Below, one piece after another: positions 16,022 through 25,006 of a stretch of DNA of 64,000 nt. The DNA is from Candidatus Heimdallarchaeota archaeon (GTDB lineage Archaea; Asgardarchaeota; Heimdallarchaeia; Heimdallarchaeales; Heimdallarchaeaceae). Where the stretch lies: contig JABCTC010000020.1 in NCBI GenBank assembly GCA_018238545.1, forward strand, positions 1-64,000, in the 5' to 3' direction. The notes under the pieces were generated by a model. It saw only the letters and a list, made by a program, of their open reading frames with translations. It did no database searches and was not told where the DNA came from. The position numbers were made by a program, and so were the translations under genes. Positions within the stretch are counted from its first letter, which is position 1; each line of letters opens with the position of its first letter.

Positions 16022-16981
16022 TCAGCCAACGCTTTTAGTTTCTAGTGTTGTCTTGGCCAAAGATACCAATTCTTGATTGCCTATTTCTTCTGCTATTTCT
16101 ATTCCTTTTTCCAAATATGGAACTGATTTCTCGAACTGTTCCGATCTTATGAAGGTTCTACCAATTGAGATAGACCCTATTGCCTGTGCCATTTTAATTC
16201 CAATTTTCAAGGCAGCTTCATATCCTGATTTATAGAATTCCATTGCTTTTTGATAATCTTTCTTTCTTATATGTAAGTCACCGAGGCTAAGGATTGAGAA
16301 AGGGATCCCAATTTTAAACCCTGCATCATCTCTAAGTTTTAATGACTCAACCAAGAATTTCTCAGCTTCTTCTAGTTCTTCATTTCTCATTTCTAAGAAT
16401 CCCAGGTGTCTACCCGCAAAGGACATCTCTATAGGATTGTTAGTATTTTTTGCTAGATGGTAGGAATTGTTATACCATATACTTGCTTCTTCAAATTGAT
16501 TCCATCTCTCAAAAAATAGACCACGATAGAAGTATGCCATGCTTAGGTACTTTGTGTTCTTAACAACTTCTAAAATTTCAATTGCTTTAACAATGTAGTC
16601 GATTGCTATGTTTAGATTTTCGATTTTTTCTTCTGGATTTGAAATTGTTTTGTAATTCCAAGCATTAGCATATTGGATGTTTAATCTTGCACTTTCCAAT
16701 GATTGGTTATCCAGTATAATCTTATCGCAAATTTGAAGTTTCTCTGTTGCCAAACCAAAATCTTTGTTTTCCATGAGAATTGATACAACAAGAATCTCAG
16801 AATATAGAAGATAGAATTGTATTTTGAGATATTCATCAAAATTCTCTGCGTGAATAACAGGTTCACCCTTTTCTAATAGATCAATTGCTTTCTTCAAATC
16901 TCCTTCATGATAGAACTTCTGAACCTCCCCTAGAAACCTCTCAATGTCCTGTATTTGTTGTTCTCTCATTGCTGTTAACAT
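16022..16981 (-). CDS. Tetratricopeptide-repeat protein
   Basis: The protein is almost wholly alpha-helical TPR repeats; recognisable units include FEEASIWYNNSYHLAKNTNN, LEEAEKFLVESLKLRDDAGF, YQKAMEFYKSGYEAALKIG and FEKSVPYLEKGIEIAEEIGN, about 40 residues apart. There is no signal peptide, membrane helix or catalytic domain, so a cytoplasmic scaffold or regulator is likely. Its upstream region (to the divergent HEPN-like gene) carries a roughly 40-base element that recurs upstream of the beta-helix protein gene at 20.5 kb, and an 11-base-period direct repeat, hinting at shared regulation. Confidence 0.85.
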   Translation of the reverse strand: MLTAMREQQIQDIERFLGEVQKFYHEGDLKKAIDLLEKGEPVIHAENFDEYLKIQFYLLYSEILVVSILMENKDFGLATEKLQICDKIILDNQSLESARLNIQYANAWNYKTISNPEEKIENLNIAIDYIVKAIEILEVVKNTKYLSMAYFYRGLFFERWNQFEEASIWYNNSYHLAKNTNNPIEMSFAGRHLGFLEMRNEELEEAEKFLVESLKLRDDAGFKIGIPFSILSLGDLHIRKKDYQKAMEFYKSGYEAALKIGIKMAQAIGSISIGRTFIRSEQFEKSVPYLEKGIEIAEEIGNQELVSLAKTTLETKSVG

Positions 16982-17015
16982 TCACATGACTATTAATATA
17001 GTTTTTTCAGTTTAG

Positions 17016-17055
17016 CGCAAAGAGATTTTCTCGCTCATTAGAAAAATAACTTTGC
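17016..17055. repeat. About 40-base direct repeat, copy A
   Basis: CGCAAAGAGATTTTCTC and then an imperfect ATTAGAAAAATAACTTTG recur at 20571-20610, with the first 17 bases identical and most of the rest matching. Copy A begins 35 bases upstream of the minus-strand TPR gene start; copy B lies 52 bases upstream of the minus-strand beta-helix gene start, in the same orientation. A shared regulatory element is the simplest reading. Confidence 0.55.
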
Positions 17056-17080
17056 TTTTATGAATATCTTTTGTCTTCCC

Positions 17081-17101
17081 AACAGCATTTAAACAGCATT
17101 T
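17081..17101. promoter_or_regulatory. Direct repeat AACAGCATTT, 11-base period, in divergent intergenic region
   Basis: AACAGCATTT occurs at 17081-17090 and 17092-17101, one helical turn apart, between the TPR and HEPN-like genes. This spacing suits tandem regulator binding on one DNA face. No cognate regulator is identified. Confidence 0.35.
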
Positions 17102-17147
17102 GTATAATAGGCTATTAAATAGATTTTGCGCTGCTTTATACAGAGAA

Positions 17148-17155
17148 TTTAAATT
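17148..17155 (+). promoter_or_regulatory. TATA box of the HEPN-like gene
   Basis: TTTAAATT, inside the perfect palindrome GAATTTAAATTC, is centred about 28 bases upstream of the ATG at 17179, consistent with a leaderless transcript. Confidence 0.5.
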
Positions 17156-17178
17156 CTGTAATCAAATTATATTCATAA

Positions 17179-17976
17179 ATGAGCAACATAATGTCATTTG
17201 TATCTGGCTTGAATTTGGATAAATATAGTTCTTCTTTTTATGCCTTTCTGATTGAACTTTTTGAGTTTAATGTCTATTTTAGATTCGGTGAAAAGAGGGT
17301 TAAATCTGAACTTCAGGAATTGAAAGAGAAGCACTCAAAATTAACTAAGACAAAAAGTGATGGTTGGAGTATGTTTGAACAAACCATTATTGGAGGGTTT
17401 TTACATGAATATGATCATCACCGAAATAAGATTATTCTAGTACAATTGAATACGACTTTTGAGAATTATGTAATGGATTTTTCATTTAGATTACTACAAA
17501 ATTATCCTGAAATGCTTGATGAGTGTCAAGTTAAAATGAGCGAAGTAAGAACAAAGAGTATAGAAGATGTAATAGACACAAAGATTGAGGAATTTATTCG
17601 AAATCAAGTAATGGCCAATAGTTTCAAGAAAATTTTTGAAAACATTAACAAAAAATTCAAAATTTCGGCAGATTTAGACTCTGAAATATTTAATAAACTA
17701 GATGAATTTCGAGAAATAAGGAACCTTATTGTTCATAGAAATTGTATAGTTGATAGAAAATTCATGGATAAATATACAAATGTGAGATACAAACTCGGAA
17801 AAAAATTATTGATTAAAAATGAATACTTACAAGATATAGAACATCTCATAGTAAAAACAATTTCTAGTTTTGATCAAGAGCTTATTAAAAAACACTCATT
17901 TCTAATACCAAAGGAAATCATACTTGGTCTTCCCAAAGATTTAGACGATAAATTTCTTGAAATGTTTGAGAGTTAA
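17179..17976 (+). CDS. HEPN-like protein of unknown role
   Basis: The 265-residue helical protein contains LNTTFENYVMDFSFRLLQ (about 95-112) and, near residue 178, IRNLIVHRN, which fits the R-x4-H motif of HEPN-superfamily RNases and their relatives. The helix before it (SEIFNKLDEFREIR) and the spacing of about 80 residues between these blocks resemble RiboL-PSP/Swt1-type HEPN domains. Many HEPN proteins act as RNA-cleaving toxins or defence effectors. No partner nucleotidyltransferase or antitoxin is adjacent, and the next gene is a small membrane protein, so a defence role is only a possibility. Confidence 0.55.
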   Translation: MSNIMSFVSGLNLDKYSSSFYAFLIELFEFNVYFRFGEKRVKSELQELKEKHSKLTKTKSDGWSMFEQTIIGGFLHEYDHHRNKIILVQLNTTFENYVMDFSFRLLQNYPEMLDECQVKMSEVRTKSIEDVIDTKIEEFIRNQVMANSFKKIFENINKKFKISADLDSEIFNKLDEFREIRNLIVHRNCIVDRKFMDKYTNVRYKLGKKLLIKNEYLQDIEHLIVKTISSFDQELIKKHSFLIPKEIILGLPKDLDDKFLEMFES

Positions 17977-18124
17977 AATACTAAGTTAATCTTCGACGAA
18001 ACTAAGATGAAGTGTAGAGAACACATTATTTCTATTGTGTTATTACATTCTTTGACACTCTTTAGAGAAAATATTGTAATCAATTACTTAGGGTATTTTT
18101 CTGGATTCAAAAGAATTTTTAAGT

Positions 18125-18565
18125 GTGAAAAATATTAGAAAACTTATGTCGAATTATTGGGAGCTATGGAGTGAATACCTATTTGAACCCTTGAAACCGG
18201 ATGTAAATGCTAGAAAGTATTGGAATTTAATTACTAAAACATATGATAAAACAAAGGATAGTATTGCTTCTAGATTTTTAGGTTTTTTCCTATTGCTACT
18301 TCTAGGTACAATTGGTTTAGTATTACTTATCGCTGTGATGATAATTGGGTTTGGGTTAATAATTTCTTCATATATTCTTTGGATTGCAGTTTATATACTT
18401 TTGATGGTAATTGGTTTGGTATTTATCTGGTTAATCTGGATTATTTCAGGTAAAGAGGGCTTAAATAGCGCAGAAAGTTGGCTTAATGATGATATAGACT
18501 CGACTTTTACTGAGTTGAGAGATTATCTAATAGATCTAGCAGGACAACTAAATCCTTGTAAATAA
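18125..18565 (+). CDS. Small two-helix membrane protein, unknown
   Basis: I do not recognise this protein. A hydrophilic N-terminus (about 1-52) is followed by two long hydrophobic stretches (about 55-80 and 84-112) that probably form a hairpin in the membrane, then an acidic C-terminal segment. The track start is GTG at 18125; an ATG seven codons downstream (18146) is an equally good start. It follows the HEPN-like gene by about 150 bases on the same strand and may be co-transcribed. Confidence 0.55.
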   Translation: MKNIRKLMSNYWELWSEYLFEPLKPDVNARKYWNLITKTYDKTKDSIASRFLGFFLLLLLGTIGLVLLIAVMIIGFGLIISSYILWIAVYILLMVIGLVFIWLIWIISGKEGLNSAESWLNDDIDSTFTELRDYLIDLAGQLNPCK

Positions 18566-18692
18566 CATTCGTTAAGTTGAGCGATACCTTTACATCTAGT
18601 AAATTTATCTTTTTTAAATATGATGCAAAAGGATTTTTAGCTAATAAATTTCACAACCTTGCTGTCCAGTTGGATCAATCACTAATAATAAT

Positions 18693-20519
18693 CTATCTTC
18701 CTAAAAGATTCTTTAGAAACTTTAGTGGTCGAATAATAACATAAACTACTAATGGAACCATCAGGAAAAAGAGATAAAAGAAATTATTGTAATTGAATTC
18801 TTCATAAATAGGAATTTCGGCTAATGGATAAGGGTCTGTAGAATTTGAATCACCCAATATCAAGTAAGAACCCGAACCTTCATAATTGGACCACCAATTT
18901 CCCTGTTTGGTTTTTATCTCGTACCACGTATTATTCTGGGAATCATCATAAGCTTGAGGTAATCCATCAACAACTTTCGAAATAAAGCTATTGTGATGAA
19001 CAGTATTGAAATCTGATCCTACTTCTAACAAAAGTCCTAAATTCACCTGTTCTGGGGAGCCGTTATCTTCTAGATGATTATAAGAGATTTCACAATAATC
19101 TGATAAAAGAAGTCTAATCCCAGCAAGACCGTTATTGATGCAAGTATTATTTATTAAGCGATTATTGTTAGAGCTATACAACCAAATCCCAGAGGAAGAT
19201 CCTCCTTCACATAAAGTAGATTTAATTGTGGAATAGTTAGTATTGTGTAGATTTATCCCCCCATATCTATTTTTACAAATAACATTGTTTATTTCTATTT
19301 CTTCAGAGTCATAAATCCATATACTCCACGCAACCGACACCTTTGGCGTATTTACAATTTTAAGATTCTCCATTAAAATATCATTACAATTCCTAAGTGT
19401 AATTCCTATAAAACCTATTTCGCTATTATGATTTTGTATTGTTATGTCATTACCGAACACTATGAATATTTGCCCATAGATGGGTTCAGTTAGTTTAATA
19501 TTCACAGGTTCCTTGAAATAACCAAGGATTAAGTCATTTACAGTATTGTCCTCAAATGTATAAAGAAGATAATTTGCTTCATCATATGTTTCTCTTATGT
19601 CTAAACCAGTAACATAAAGCTTGTTTGATATAACTTCAGTAAAAGGAGATCTGTGAAATGACATTGATTTGTAGTTTGATGTAACAGTGTTATTCAATAC
19701 TTTTGCTGAGATTGAATCTGTTACAGCTATTCCAACATACCCATTATCATTGAAAACAGTGTTGTGTTCAATAATAGCATCATTTGAACTATGGCTTTGT
19801 ATTCCAGCTACGGAATTGTTAATACAAGTATTATTCTCTACTCTGGTTCCATTGGAATAACTGAGTTTTATCCCCGAGGCATGACCATTTTGTATTGCAA
19901 GGTTTTCTCTGACTTCTGAATTCAAACATCCTTCTAGGATGATTCCACCAGAATTCTTTTCACATATGTTGCCAACAATAGTAGCATTAGAGCACTCTTT
20001 TAGATGTATACCTGCCGACCTATCATTATCAAAGCAAATATTATTAATGATTTTGACTCCATGTGAATTTCCCCCCCAAATCCCCACAACATTGCTAAAT
20101 GAACAGCTGTTATTTTCTATTAGTCCATTAGCAAAACCAATGTTCTCAATATGGATTCCTGAAGAAGCAGCTTTTAAGAGACAATTACGTATCACAAAAT
20201 ATTTCGTTGTACTCTCTATTATAATTGCTCTACTGCTAGATGTTGTAATGTTGTAATTTTCGATGATGAAAGGATCATTAATTGTTCCTTCTCCATTGAA
20301 ACCATAATCTGTAAAGTTTTGATCAGAAATAATCTCTATAGCTGGATGTAAGATATATTCAATTGAATAGCTTTCTGAGACTTGCCGGTATTCTGGTAAA
20401 ACTACTCTTTCTACATCATCATTCATCGCAAATTTAGATTGGATAACTTGTGTGTTGGTACTAATGTAGAATAAAGGAAAAACGAAAACAGCAACAATTA
20501 GTAAGCATTTCAATCGCAA
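18693..20519 (-). CDS. Secreted right-handed beta-helix (NosD/PbH1-type) surface protein
   Basis: A signal peptide (MRLKCLLIVAVFVFPLFYI) precedes about 500 residues of parallel beta-helix repeats, recognised by the recurrent asparagine ladder such as GIHIENIGFANGLIENNSCS, GIKLSYSNGTRVENNTCIN and GIWLYSSNNNRLINNTCIN. A C-terminal transmembrane helix (about 582-600) followed by RPLKFLKNLLGR anchors it at the cell surface. Such NosD-like proteins are common in archaeal envelopes and may bind or process polysaccharide; no catalytic residues are evident. The promoter region carries copy B of the roughly 40-base repeat also found before the TPR gene. Confidence 0.85.
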   Translation of the reverse strand: MRLKCLLIVAVFVFPLFYISTNTQVIQSKFAMNDDVERVVLPEYRQVSESYSIEYILHPAIEIISDQNFTDYGFNGEGTINDPFIIENYNITTSSSRAIIIESTTKYFVIRNCLLKAASSGIHIENIGFANGLIENNSCSFSNVVGIWGGNSHGVKIINNICFDNDRSAGIHLKECSNATIVGNICEKNSGGIILEGCLNSEVRENLAIQNGHASGIKLSYSNGTRVENNTCINNSVAGIQSHSSNDAIIEHNTVFNDNGYVGIAVTDSISAKVLNNTVTSNYKSMSFHRSPFTEVISNKLYVTGLDIRETYDEANYLLYTFEDNTVNDLILGYFKEPVNIKLTEPIYGQIFIVFGNDITIQNHNSEIGFIGITLRNCNDILMENLKIVNTPKVSVAWSIWIYDSEEIEINNVICKNRYGGINLHNTNYSTIKSTLCEGGSSSGIWLYSSNNNRLINNTCINNGLAGIRLLLSDYCEISYNHLEDNGSPEQVNLGLLLEVGSDFNTVHHNSFISKVVDGLPQAYDDSQNNTWYEIKTKQGNWWSNYEGSGSYLILGDSNSTDPYPLAEIPIYEEFNYNNFFYLFFLMVPLVVYVIIRPLKFLKNLLGR

Positions 20520-20570
20520 TAGTATCAGTAAATGATAGTTGAAAAGCTTGATAAGTTTTTTTCATTACAA

Positions 20571-20610
20571 CGCAAAGAGATTTTCTCACGTATTAGGAAA
20601 ATAACCTTGT
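20571..20610. repeat. About 40-base direct repeat, copy B
   Basis: This is the second copy of the element at 17016-17055; the first 17 bases (CGCAAAGAGATTTTCTC) are identical and ATTAGGAAAATAACCTTG matches with a few changes. It lies between the beta-helix gene start and the end of the HemW-like gene. The rest of this 180-base gap holds no further recognisable feature. Confidence 0.55.
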
Positions 20611-20701
20611 TGTTTAGAGGTCCTTATTGGAAGGGAGTGTCTGCCTTACACAGCTGTTTTCTATGGAAAAATTGAACGAAAATTAGATGAGAATTATTAG
20701 A

Positions 20702-21946
20702 TTATTTGTTTTCTAAATATTCTTCATAATTTTCTACATAATGTGTGTTCTGTAGCGGGTAAGGTAATGTTTCAACTACTGTTTTAGTGATCTTGTGGGT
20801 AAACATTATACCTTTTTTAGACATTGTATTGTTCTTAATATATCCCATCAATTTCAGAATAGACACAAAGAGTTTGATTCCAAGGTTTACCTCCCCTTCA
20901 ATAGTACCCTTTAAATCATAAAGCATTCTTGCAAACTTTCGCCAGTCATCACTAGACTTCTCTTTTGTTGCAACGAGTGCCTTATTCTTGCTAGTTTCGG
21001 AGTTTTTCAAATATATGTCAAGCTCTGGATTAACAACTTTCCATGAACCATAAGTGGAGAAAGCAGCGGGTCCAAATCCAAAATAGTCTTCAATTAACTC
21101 GTCTCTTGATGAATCATAGACTTCATCTCCTTTAGCAAAAATCCATATGCCCTTTCTTATATATTCGTGTCTCATCATTATTTCGTTAGCCTTTTCAATG
21201 AGAATAAATTGATCGTCATCTGACAAACTTGGCTGTACAGCTAATTCCCCAATTTGCATAAAAGGATAAATTGTAATTTGATCTGGATTTAGTAAAGAAA
21301 TTTGTTCTATGTCATATAGAAATGAATCAGGTCGTTGTTCTGGAAGGCCTATCATTAGATCCACATTCACCCAAAGTCCAAGCTTTTGAGCTTTTTTAAC
21401 TATTTTTCCGATTTTTTCTTTCTTGGTAACAGTTCTTCCACTTTTAGACAGAGTTACTGCTGATAAACTTTCTACACCTATGCTTATTTTAGTGAATCCG
21501 ATGTCGCGAAGTCCATCTAGATACTTACTATCTATTATAGAGGGGAGCAGTTCTATTCCCATAGTTGAAACAGTGATATTTTCGTGAATTTTGTTAATTA
21601 TCTTTTTTAGTTCTGGAATCTTTAGGGTGTTCGGTGTACCTCCACCAATGTATAACCAGGTAGCCTCCCCTTTCAGTCCACTTCCCTCAATCTCTTTCAT
21701 TATAGCTGAAATATATTGATTTTTCTTCTTTTCATTGAATATTTCTTTATAGAATGGACAAAAAGCACATTTTGAAAAACAAAACGGAACGTGCAAATAT
21801 ACACCAAAGGAACCTTTAGTTACAACCTTTGGAACTTCCTCATATCTATACACTGTTTTCTGAAAAGATTTGACCATCATTTCTTTACTTTTTTTAGTTA
21901 TCATTGTTTTGCACAGTTTAAATTTGGGAAACGCCTTTTTCAACAA
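20702..21946 (-). CDS. HemN/HemW-like radical SAM protein
   Basis: VPFCFSKCAFCPFY (C56, C60, C63) is the radical SAM motif in the form used by the coproporphyrinogen oxidase-like/HemW family. YIGGGTPNTL (about 111-120) and GVESLSAVTLSKSGR are the following conserved blocks, and DLMIGLPEQ the next. The last 120 residues form the HemN C-terminal type domain. The protein probably handles heme or another tetrapyrrole, or a methyl transfer, rather than being a classical oxygen-independent coproporphyrinogen oxidase, which has a fourth Cys here. It sits 30 bases downstream of nikR on the same strand, so nickel-dependent control is possible. Confidence 0.82.
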   Translation of the reverse strand: MLKKAFPKFKLCKTMITKKSKEMMVKSFQKTVYRYEEVPKVVTKGSFGVYLHVPFCFSKCAFCPFYKEIFNEKKKNQYISAIMKEIEGSGLKGEATWLYIGGGTPNTLKIPELKKIINKIHENITVSTMGIELLPSIIDSKYLDGLRDIGFTKISIGVESLSAVTLSKSGRTVTKKEKIGKIVKKAQKLGLWVNVDLMIGLPEQRPDSFLYDIEQISLLNPDQITIYPFMQIGELAVQPSLSDDDQFILIEKANEIMMRHEYIRKGIWIFAKGDEVYDSSRDELIEDYFGFGPAAFSTYGSWKVVNPELDIYLKNSETSKNKALVATKEKSSDDWRKFARMLYDLKGTIEGEVNLGIKLFVSILKLMGYIKNNTMSKKGIMFTHKITKTVVETLPYPLQNTHYVENYEEYLENK

Positions 21947-21976
21947 TAAATAAGTGTTACGATGCGTAAAAGGGTG

Positions 21977-22402
21977 TTACTTTATTGATGCGATAACTAT
22001 GTCGCCTGTTAATACTCCTTTGAACGAGAGGACATCGTCTTTAAATTTATGCAATTCGTGATACTTTCCGCGGAGAATGGTAGTCTCTAAACATAATTCA
22101 TGCGAAACATGAGCATGCATAGTAGAAATAATCAGATTCTCATTCTTATGTTGAAGCTCAGTTAATTTTGCTGTGCTATCAAAATTGTGATGGTCGAAAA
22201 TGTAAGTTAGTGTTCCTACTACTTCGATCTGAGGATTCTTTTCAATATCTTCTTTTACTAGATATTCTCTGATGATGTATCTAATGGCCTCAGATCTGTT
22301 TGGAAATCCTTTTTCCTCGATCCATATATCAAACTTCATTAGTAATTCAGGATCAAAGGAAACACCCGTTCTTGTAACCAATTCCTTCTTACCAGATTTC
22401 AT
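21977..22402 (-). CDS. nikR: Nickel-responsive ribbon-helix-helix regulator NikR
   Basis: The N-terminal ribbon-helix-helix (TRTGVSFDPELLMKFDIWIE to RSEAIRYIIREYL, 10-48) is followed by an ACT-like metal domain. The four nickel ligands known from E. coli NikR (His76, His87, His89, Cys95) are reproduced with identical spacing as H85, H96, H98 and C104. It is predicted to repress nickel uptake or nickel-enzyme genes when nickel-loaded. No nickel transporter is in the window; the downstream HemW-like gene may be in its operon. Confidence 0.92.
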   Translation of the reverse strand: MKSGKKELVTRTGVSFDPELLMKFDIWIEEKGFPNRSEAIRYIIREYLVKEDIEKNPQIEVVGTLTYIFDHHNFDSTAKLTELQHKNENLIISTMHAHVSHELCLETTILRGKYHELHKFKDDVLSFKGVLTGDIVIASIK

Positions 22403-22521
22403 ATTCAGTTTCTGAAGCTCCTTAATTCATAAAAAACTTCCTACTTTTTCATAATACATCCTATAGTTTTGATTCACTTACATTTAAATAAACCAAATTA
22501 GATTAATTATCTAGATTCAAA

Positions 22522-22974
22522 ATGTTTGGGAAAATTACTAAAGAAGATTTTAAGTATGTACTTCTTAACTCGAAGAATGAAATATCTTCTATTTTTGATT
22601 TGCTAGACGAACAAGAAGCATTAGATATATTGTCTCTCCTGTACTTCGAAAATGTTACATATGACACACTAAAAAGAGAGCTATCTCATTTTGACAAAAA
22701 TATTTTATCAAATTACGTAGTAAAATTGTGGGATTTTGGGATTATTGAACTTGATCGTAAGGATAGATATCAACTAACAAAAACTGGCAAAAAATTTCTT
22801 GAAATAACAATACAACTGGTTTTTAATGCCTTTTTCAATGATGAAGTTGTTGATGAAAAGATGAAGACAATCTTAATTCAACATATTGGGAAGGAAGAAC
22901 TAGCAAAATTCAAAAAAGAAATAAAAAGGAATAAGCGTAAAGGTAAACTATATGGTAGGAGTCGCAGCAGATAA
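22522..22974 (+). CDS. Winged-helix DNA-binding protein, unknown regulon
   Basis: The 150-residue protein has an ArsR-type winged helix: LDEQEALDILSLLYFENVTYDTLKRELSHFD and then NYVVKLWDFGIIELDRKDRYQLTKTGKKFLE (about 29-95), where the last segment is the wing. A helical region and a strongly basic tail (KEIKRNKRKGKLYGRSRSR) follow. It is divergent from nikR and 109 bases upstream of an MFS exporter on the same strand, which it may control. A weak inverted repeat AGCTGT/ACAGCT lies directly after its stop codon. Confidence 0.75.
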   Translation: MFGKITKEDFKYVLLNSKNEISSIFDLLDEQEALDILSLLYFENVTYDTLKRELSHFDKNILSNYVVKLWDFGIIELDRKDRYQLTKTGKKFLEITIQLVFNAFFNDEVVDEKMKTILIQHIGKEELAKFKKEIKRNKRKGKLYGRSRSR

Positions 22975-23082
22975 GCTGTGTTCTCTTACAACAGCTGAAG
23001 AAACTAAATATTGTTACTCATATAACCTTCCATTTTACCTATACCTTTAAATCCGGGTTGAATTCTGTAAGTTGATTGTTGA

Positions 23083-24429
23083 ATGAGTTCGTTATTTTTA
23101 AGCAAAGTGAAGAATCGTTTACCTCCAAGGAATTTGTTGCCTTTATTATTTGCTTACTTATTCGATAGTCTAGCCATATCCAGTTACTGGATATTTTTTG
23201 GTATATGGTTGAATGAAGAGTTAATTACACCTGAAGCAGGATTCCAATATCCTTACTTGATGTTAACCATAGTACTTGCAGTCCCTGGGCTTGTTTCAAT
23301 TATAGGCAGTTCAATATTTAGCACTTTTTCAGATAAGACTGGACGAAGAAAAGAAATTATGTTTATTGCAAGACTGCTACTTATGGCTCAATGTATATTA
23401 CTAATATTTTTCAATAGTGTTCCTTGGCACATTCTTCTAATTTTAGGGGTGTTTGGCGTTCATAATGTGTTCTATATAATGCATAATACTTTGAGTACAA
23501 CAATTTGTCATCCCGATAAACGAGGTGAGGTTTCAAGTTTTCAGATGTTCTTTGCCAGTCTTGGATGGATGATTGGAAGCAGTGTGTCTGGTCTGATCTA
23601 TGAAAATTTGGGCATGATTGGTGGACTAAGTTTTGGTGCTGGATTTGCCCTTATTACAGGAATAGTAACTATGTTCTCACCTTCTAAACCAAGTGTTGAA
23701 GAGGGCGATGAGGTAGGAGATTCAGATATACTTATCCAAAACCCTGAAGAGAATTCATCTGAGAAGATAGAGCTAAGCAACAAAAATCACACCTACAAAT
23801 CAGCTAGTTATTGGCAGATCTTAATTCGTAGAAGCGTTTTATTTCTTCTTGTAGTTTTGGCAGTATTAGATTTTGGTTTTGGTTCTTTCAATATTTTATC
23901 CTCTGTTTATCTTAAAGAAATAGGACTATCGTCAAATTTCATCGGCTATTCAAGCACGATAGCCACTTTTCTTGGAATGATTTTTCTACTATTCATCGGA
24001 AGAATATTAGATAAGAAAGGAAGGAGACCAGTGTTATTAATAGCAATTGCGGCTTATCCGATTTTGTTCTTGTTTATGTATTTATTCTCTGACTATTGGA
24101 TAATTATATTCCTTCTTTATTCTTATCCACTTTATGCTTTAAAGATACCCGCAGCTAATGTGATTATGTCTGATGTTACTAAACCCAAAGAAAGAGCAAG
24201 AGGGATGAGTTTATTGCAATTTCAGAACACTATATTTATTTATATTGGTGCTTTTCTTGGTGCATTTATTGCAGATGTTTCACCAATGGGATTGTTAACC
24301 CTTCCTCTGTTTCCATTATCTTTCGGAGCAATTGCATTTGTTTTAGCAATATTTATGATTAAAGAAACAAATAAGAAACTTCTAGGCAAGAATATTCCAC
24401 AATTTTTAGAAAAGAATCGAACTAGTTAA
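23083..24429 (+). CDS. Major facilitator superfamily transporter
   Basis: About 12 transmembrane helices are visible in two blocks of six separated by a hydrophilic loop (about 203-240). The MFS motif A appears as FSDKTGRRKEIM after helix 2 and again as GRILDKKGRRPVLL in the second half. The substrate cannot be read from the sequence; drug or sugar export are both common for this layout. It may be controlled by the winged-helix protein encoded just upstream. Its stop lies 15 bases from the convergent histidine phosphatase relic. Confidence 0.9.
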   Translation: MSSLFLSKVKNRLPPRNLLPLLFAYLFDSLAISSYWIFFGIWLNEELITPEAGFQYPYLMLTIVLAVPGLVSIIGSSIFSTFSDKTGRRKEIMFIARLLLMAQCILLIFFNSVPWHILLILGVFGVHNVFYIMHNTLSTTICHPDKRGEVSSFQMFFASLGWMIGSSVSGLIYENLGMIGGLSFGAGFALITGIVTMFSPSKPSVEEGDEVGDSDILIQNPEENSSEKIELSNKNHTYKSASYWQILIRRSVLFLLVVLAVLDFGFGSFNILSSVYLKEIGLSSNFIGYSSTIATFLGMIFLLFIGRILDKKGRRPVLLIAIAAYPILFLFMYLFSDYWIIIFLLYSYPLYALKIPAANVIMSDVTKPKERARGMSLLQFQNTIFIYIGAFLGAFIADVSPMGLLTLPLFPLSFGAIAFVLAIFMIKETNKKLLGKNIPQFLEKNRTS

Positions 24430-24444
24430 AGAAAGATTTGAAAA

Positions 24445-24950
24445 TCAAATTATTATGTTATTAATAATGTCTTTAGTCACCTTGTTATTTTTAACTATAC
24501 CCCATGTGCAGAACTTAAATTGCTCCCATCTCTCAAACAGATTACTACTGTCAATTGCAAGTAAGAATCCGAAATAGAGCGTTAATATTATTCCATGACT
24601 TACTATCAGGATTGTCTTTTCAGTGTGTTCTTTATCTATTTTTGCTATTTCATCTCTAAATCTCTTAAGAGCATTTTCAGCTGTTTCAATAACTCTTTCT
24701 CCTCTATTAAGTTCATTTAAAGCAGAATTTGTAATAATTTTTTTTCTATGCTTTTAGCTATATAGTGTGCAGTTTGAATGGCTTTTTTTTCTGTAGATGA
24801 TAATATTACGTCTACATCAAGAAATATTTTATTATCACAAAGCTGGCTTACTTGCTCTATCCCTTCATCCCTTAAAATCCATTTATAGGCAGGTTTCTTA
24901 GGATCAATTTTAGTTAAAGCATGTCGAAGGAAGATGAATTTGTTATTCAT
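24445..24950 (-). pseudogene. Histidine phosphatase (phosphoglycerate mutase-like), frameshifted at a run of eight A
   Basis: The ORF track shows only a 77-residue front part starting FIFLRHALT, the catalytic RH motif, and continuing to AHYIAKSIEKK. Just after it the minus strand reads through a run of eight A bases, and the homologous continuation is in another frame: NSALNELNRGERVIET, then ILIVSHGIILTLYF with the second catalytic His, ending at TGA 24447-24445. Joined, the parts make a complete enzyme of about 167 residues. One insertion or deletion in the homopolymer explains the break. It may be a real mutation, an assembly or sequencing error, or slippage. Confidence 0.82.
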
Positions 24951-25006
24951 TGAATCATTGATGTAAACAAAGCAAGGTATAAAAAAATTGTGAAAAAAAG
25001 AGGGAA

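Noticed and set aside
20571-20610. Repeat copies A and B as attachment sites of an element
   Set aside because: Both are placed at the same distance from gene starts and the enclosed genes show no mobility function, so a regulatory role is simpler.
22974-22996. AGCTGT/ACAGCT inverted repeat after the winged-helix gene as a terminator
   Set aside because: The stem is short with a bulge and no T-tract follows; support is too weak for a separate feature.
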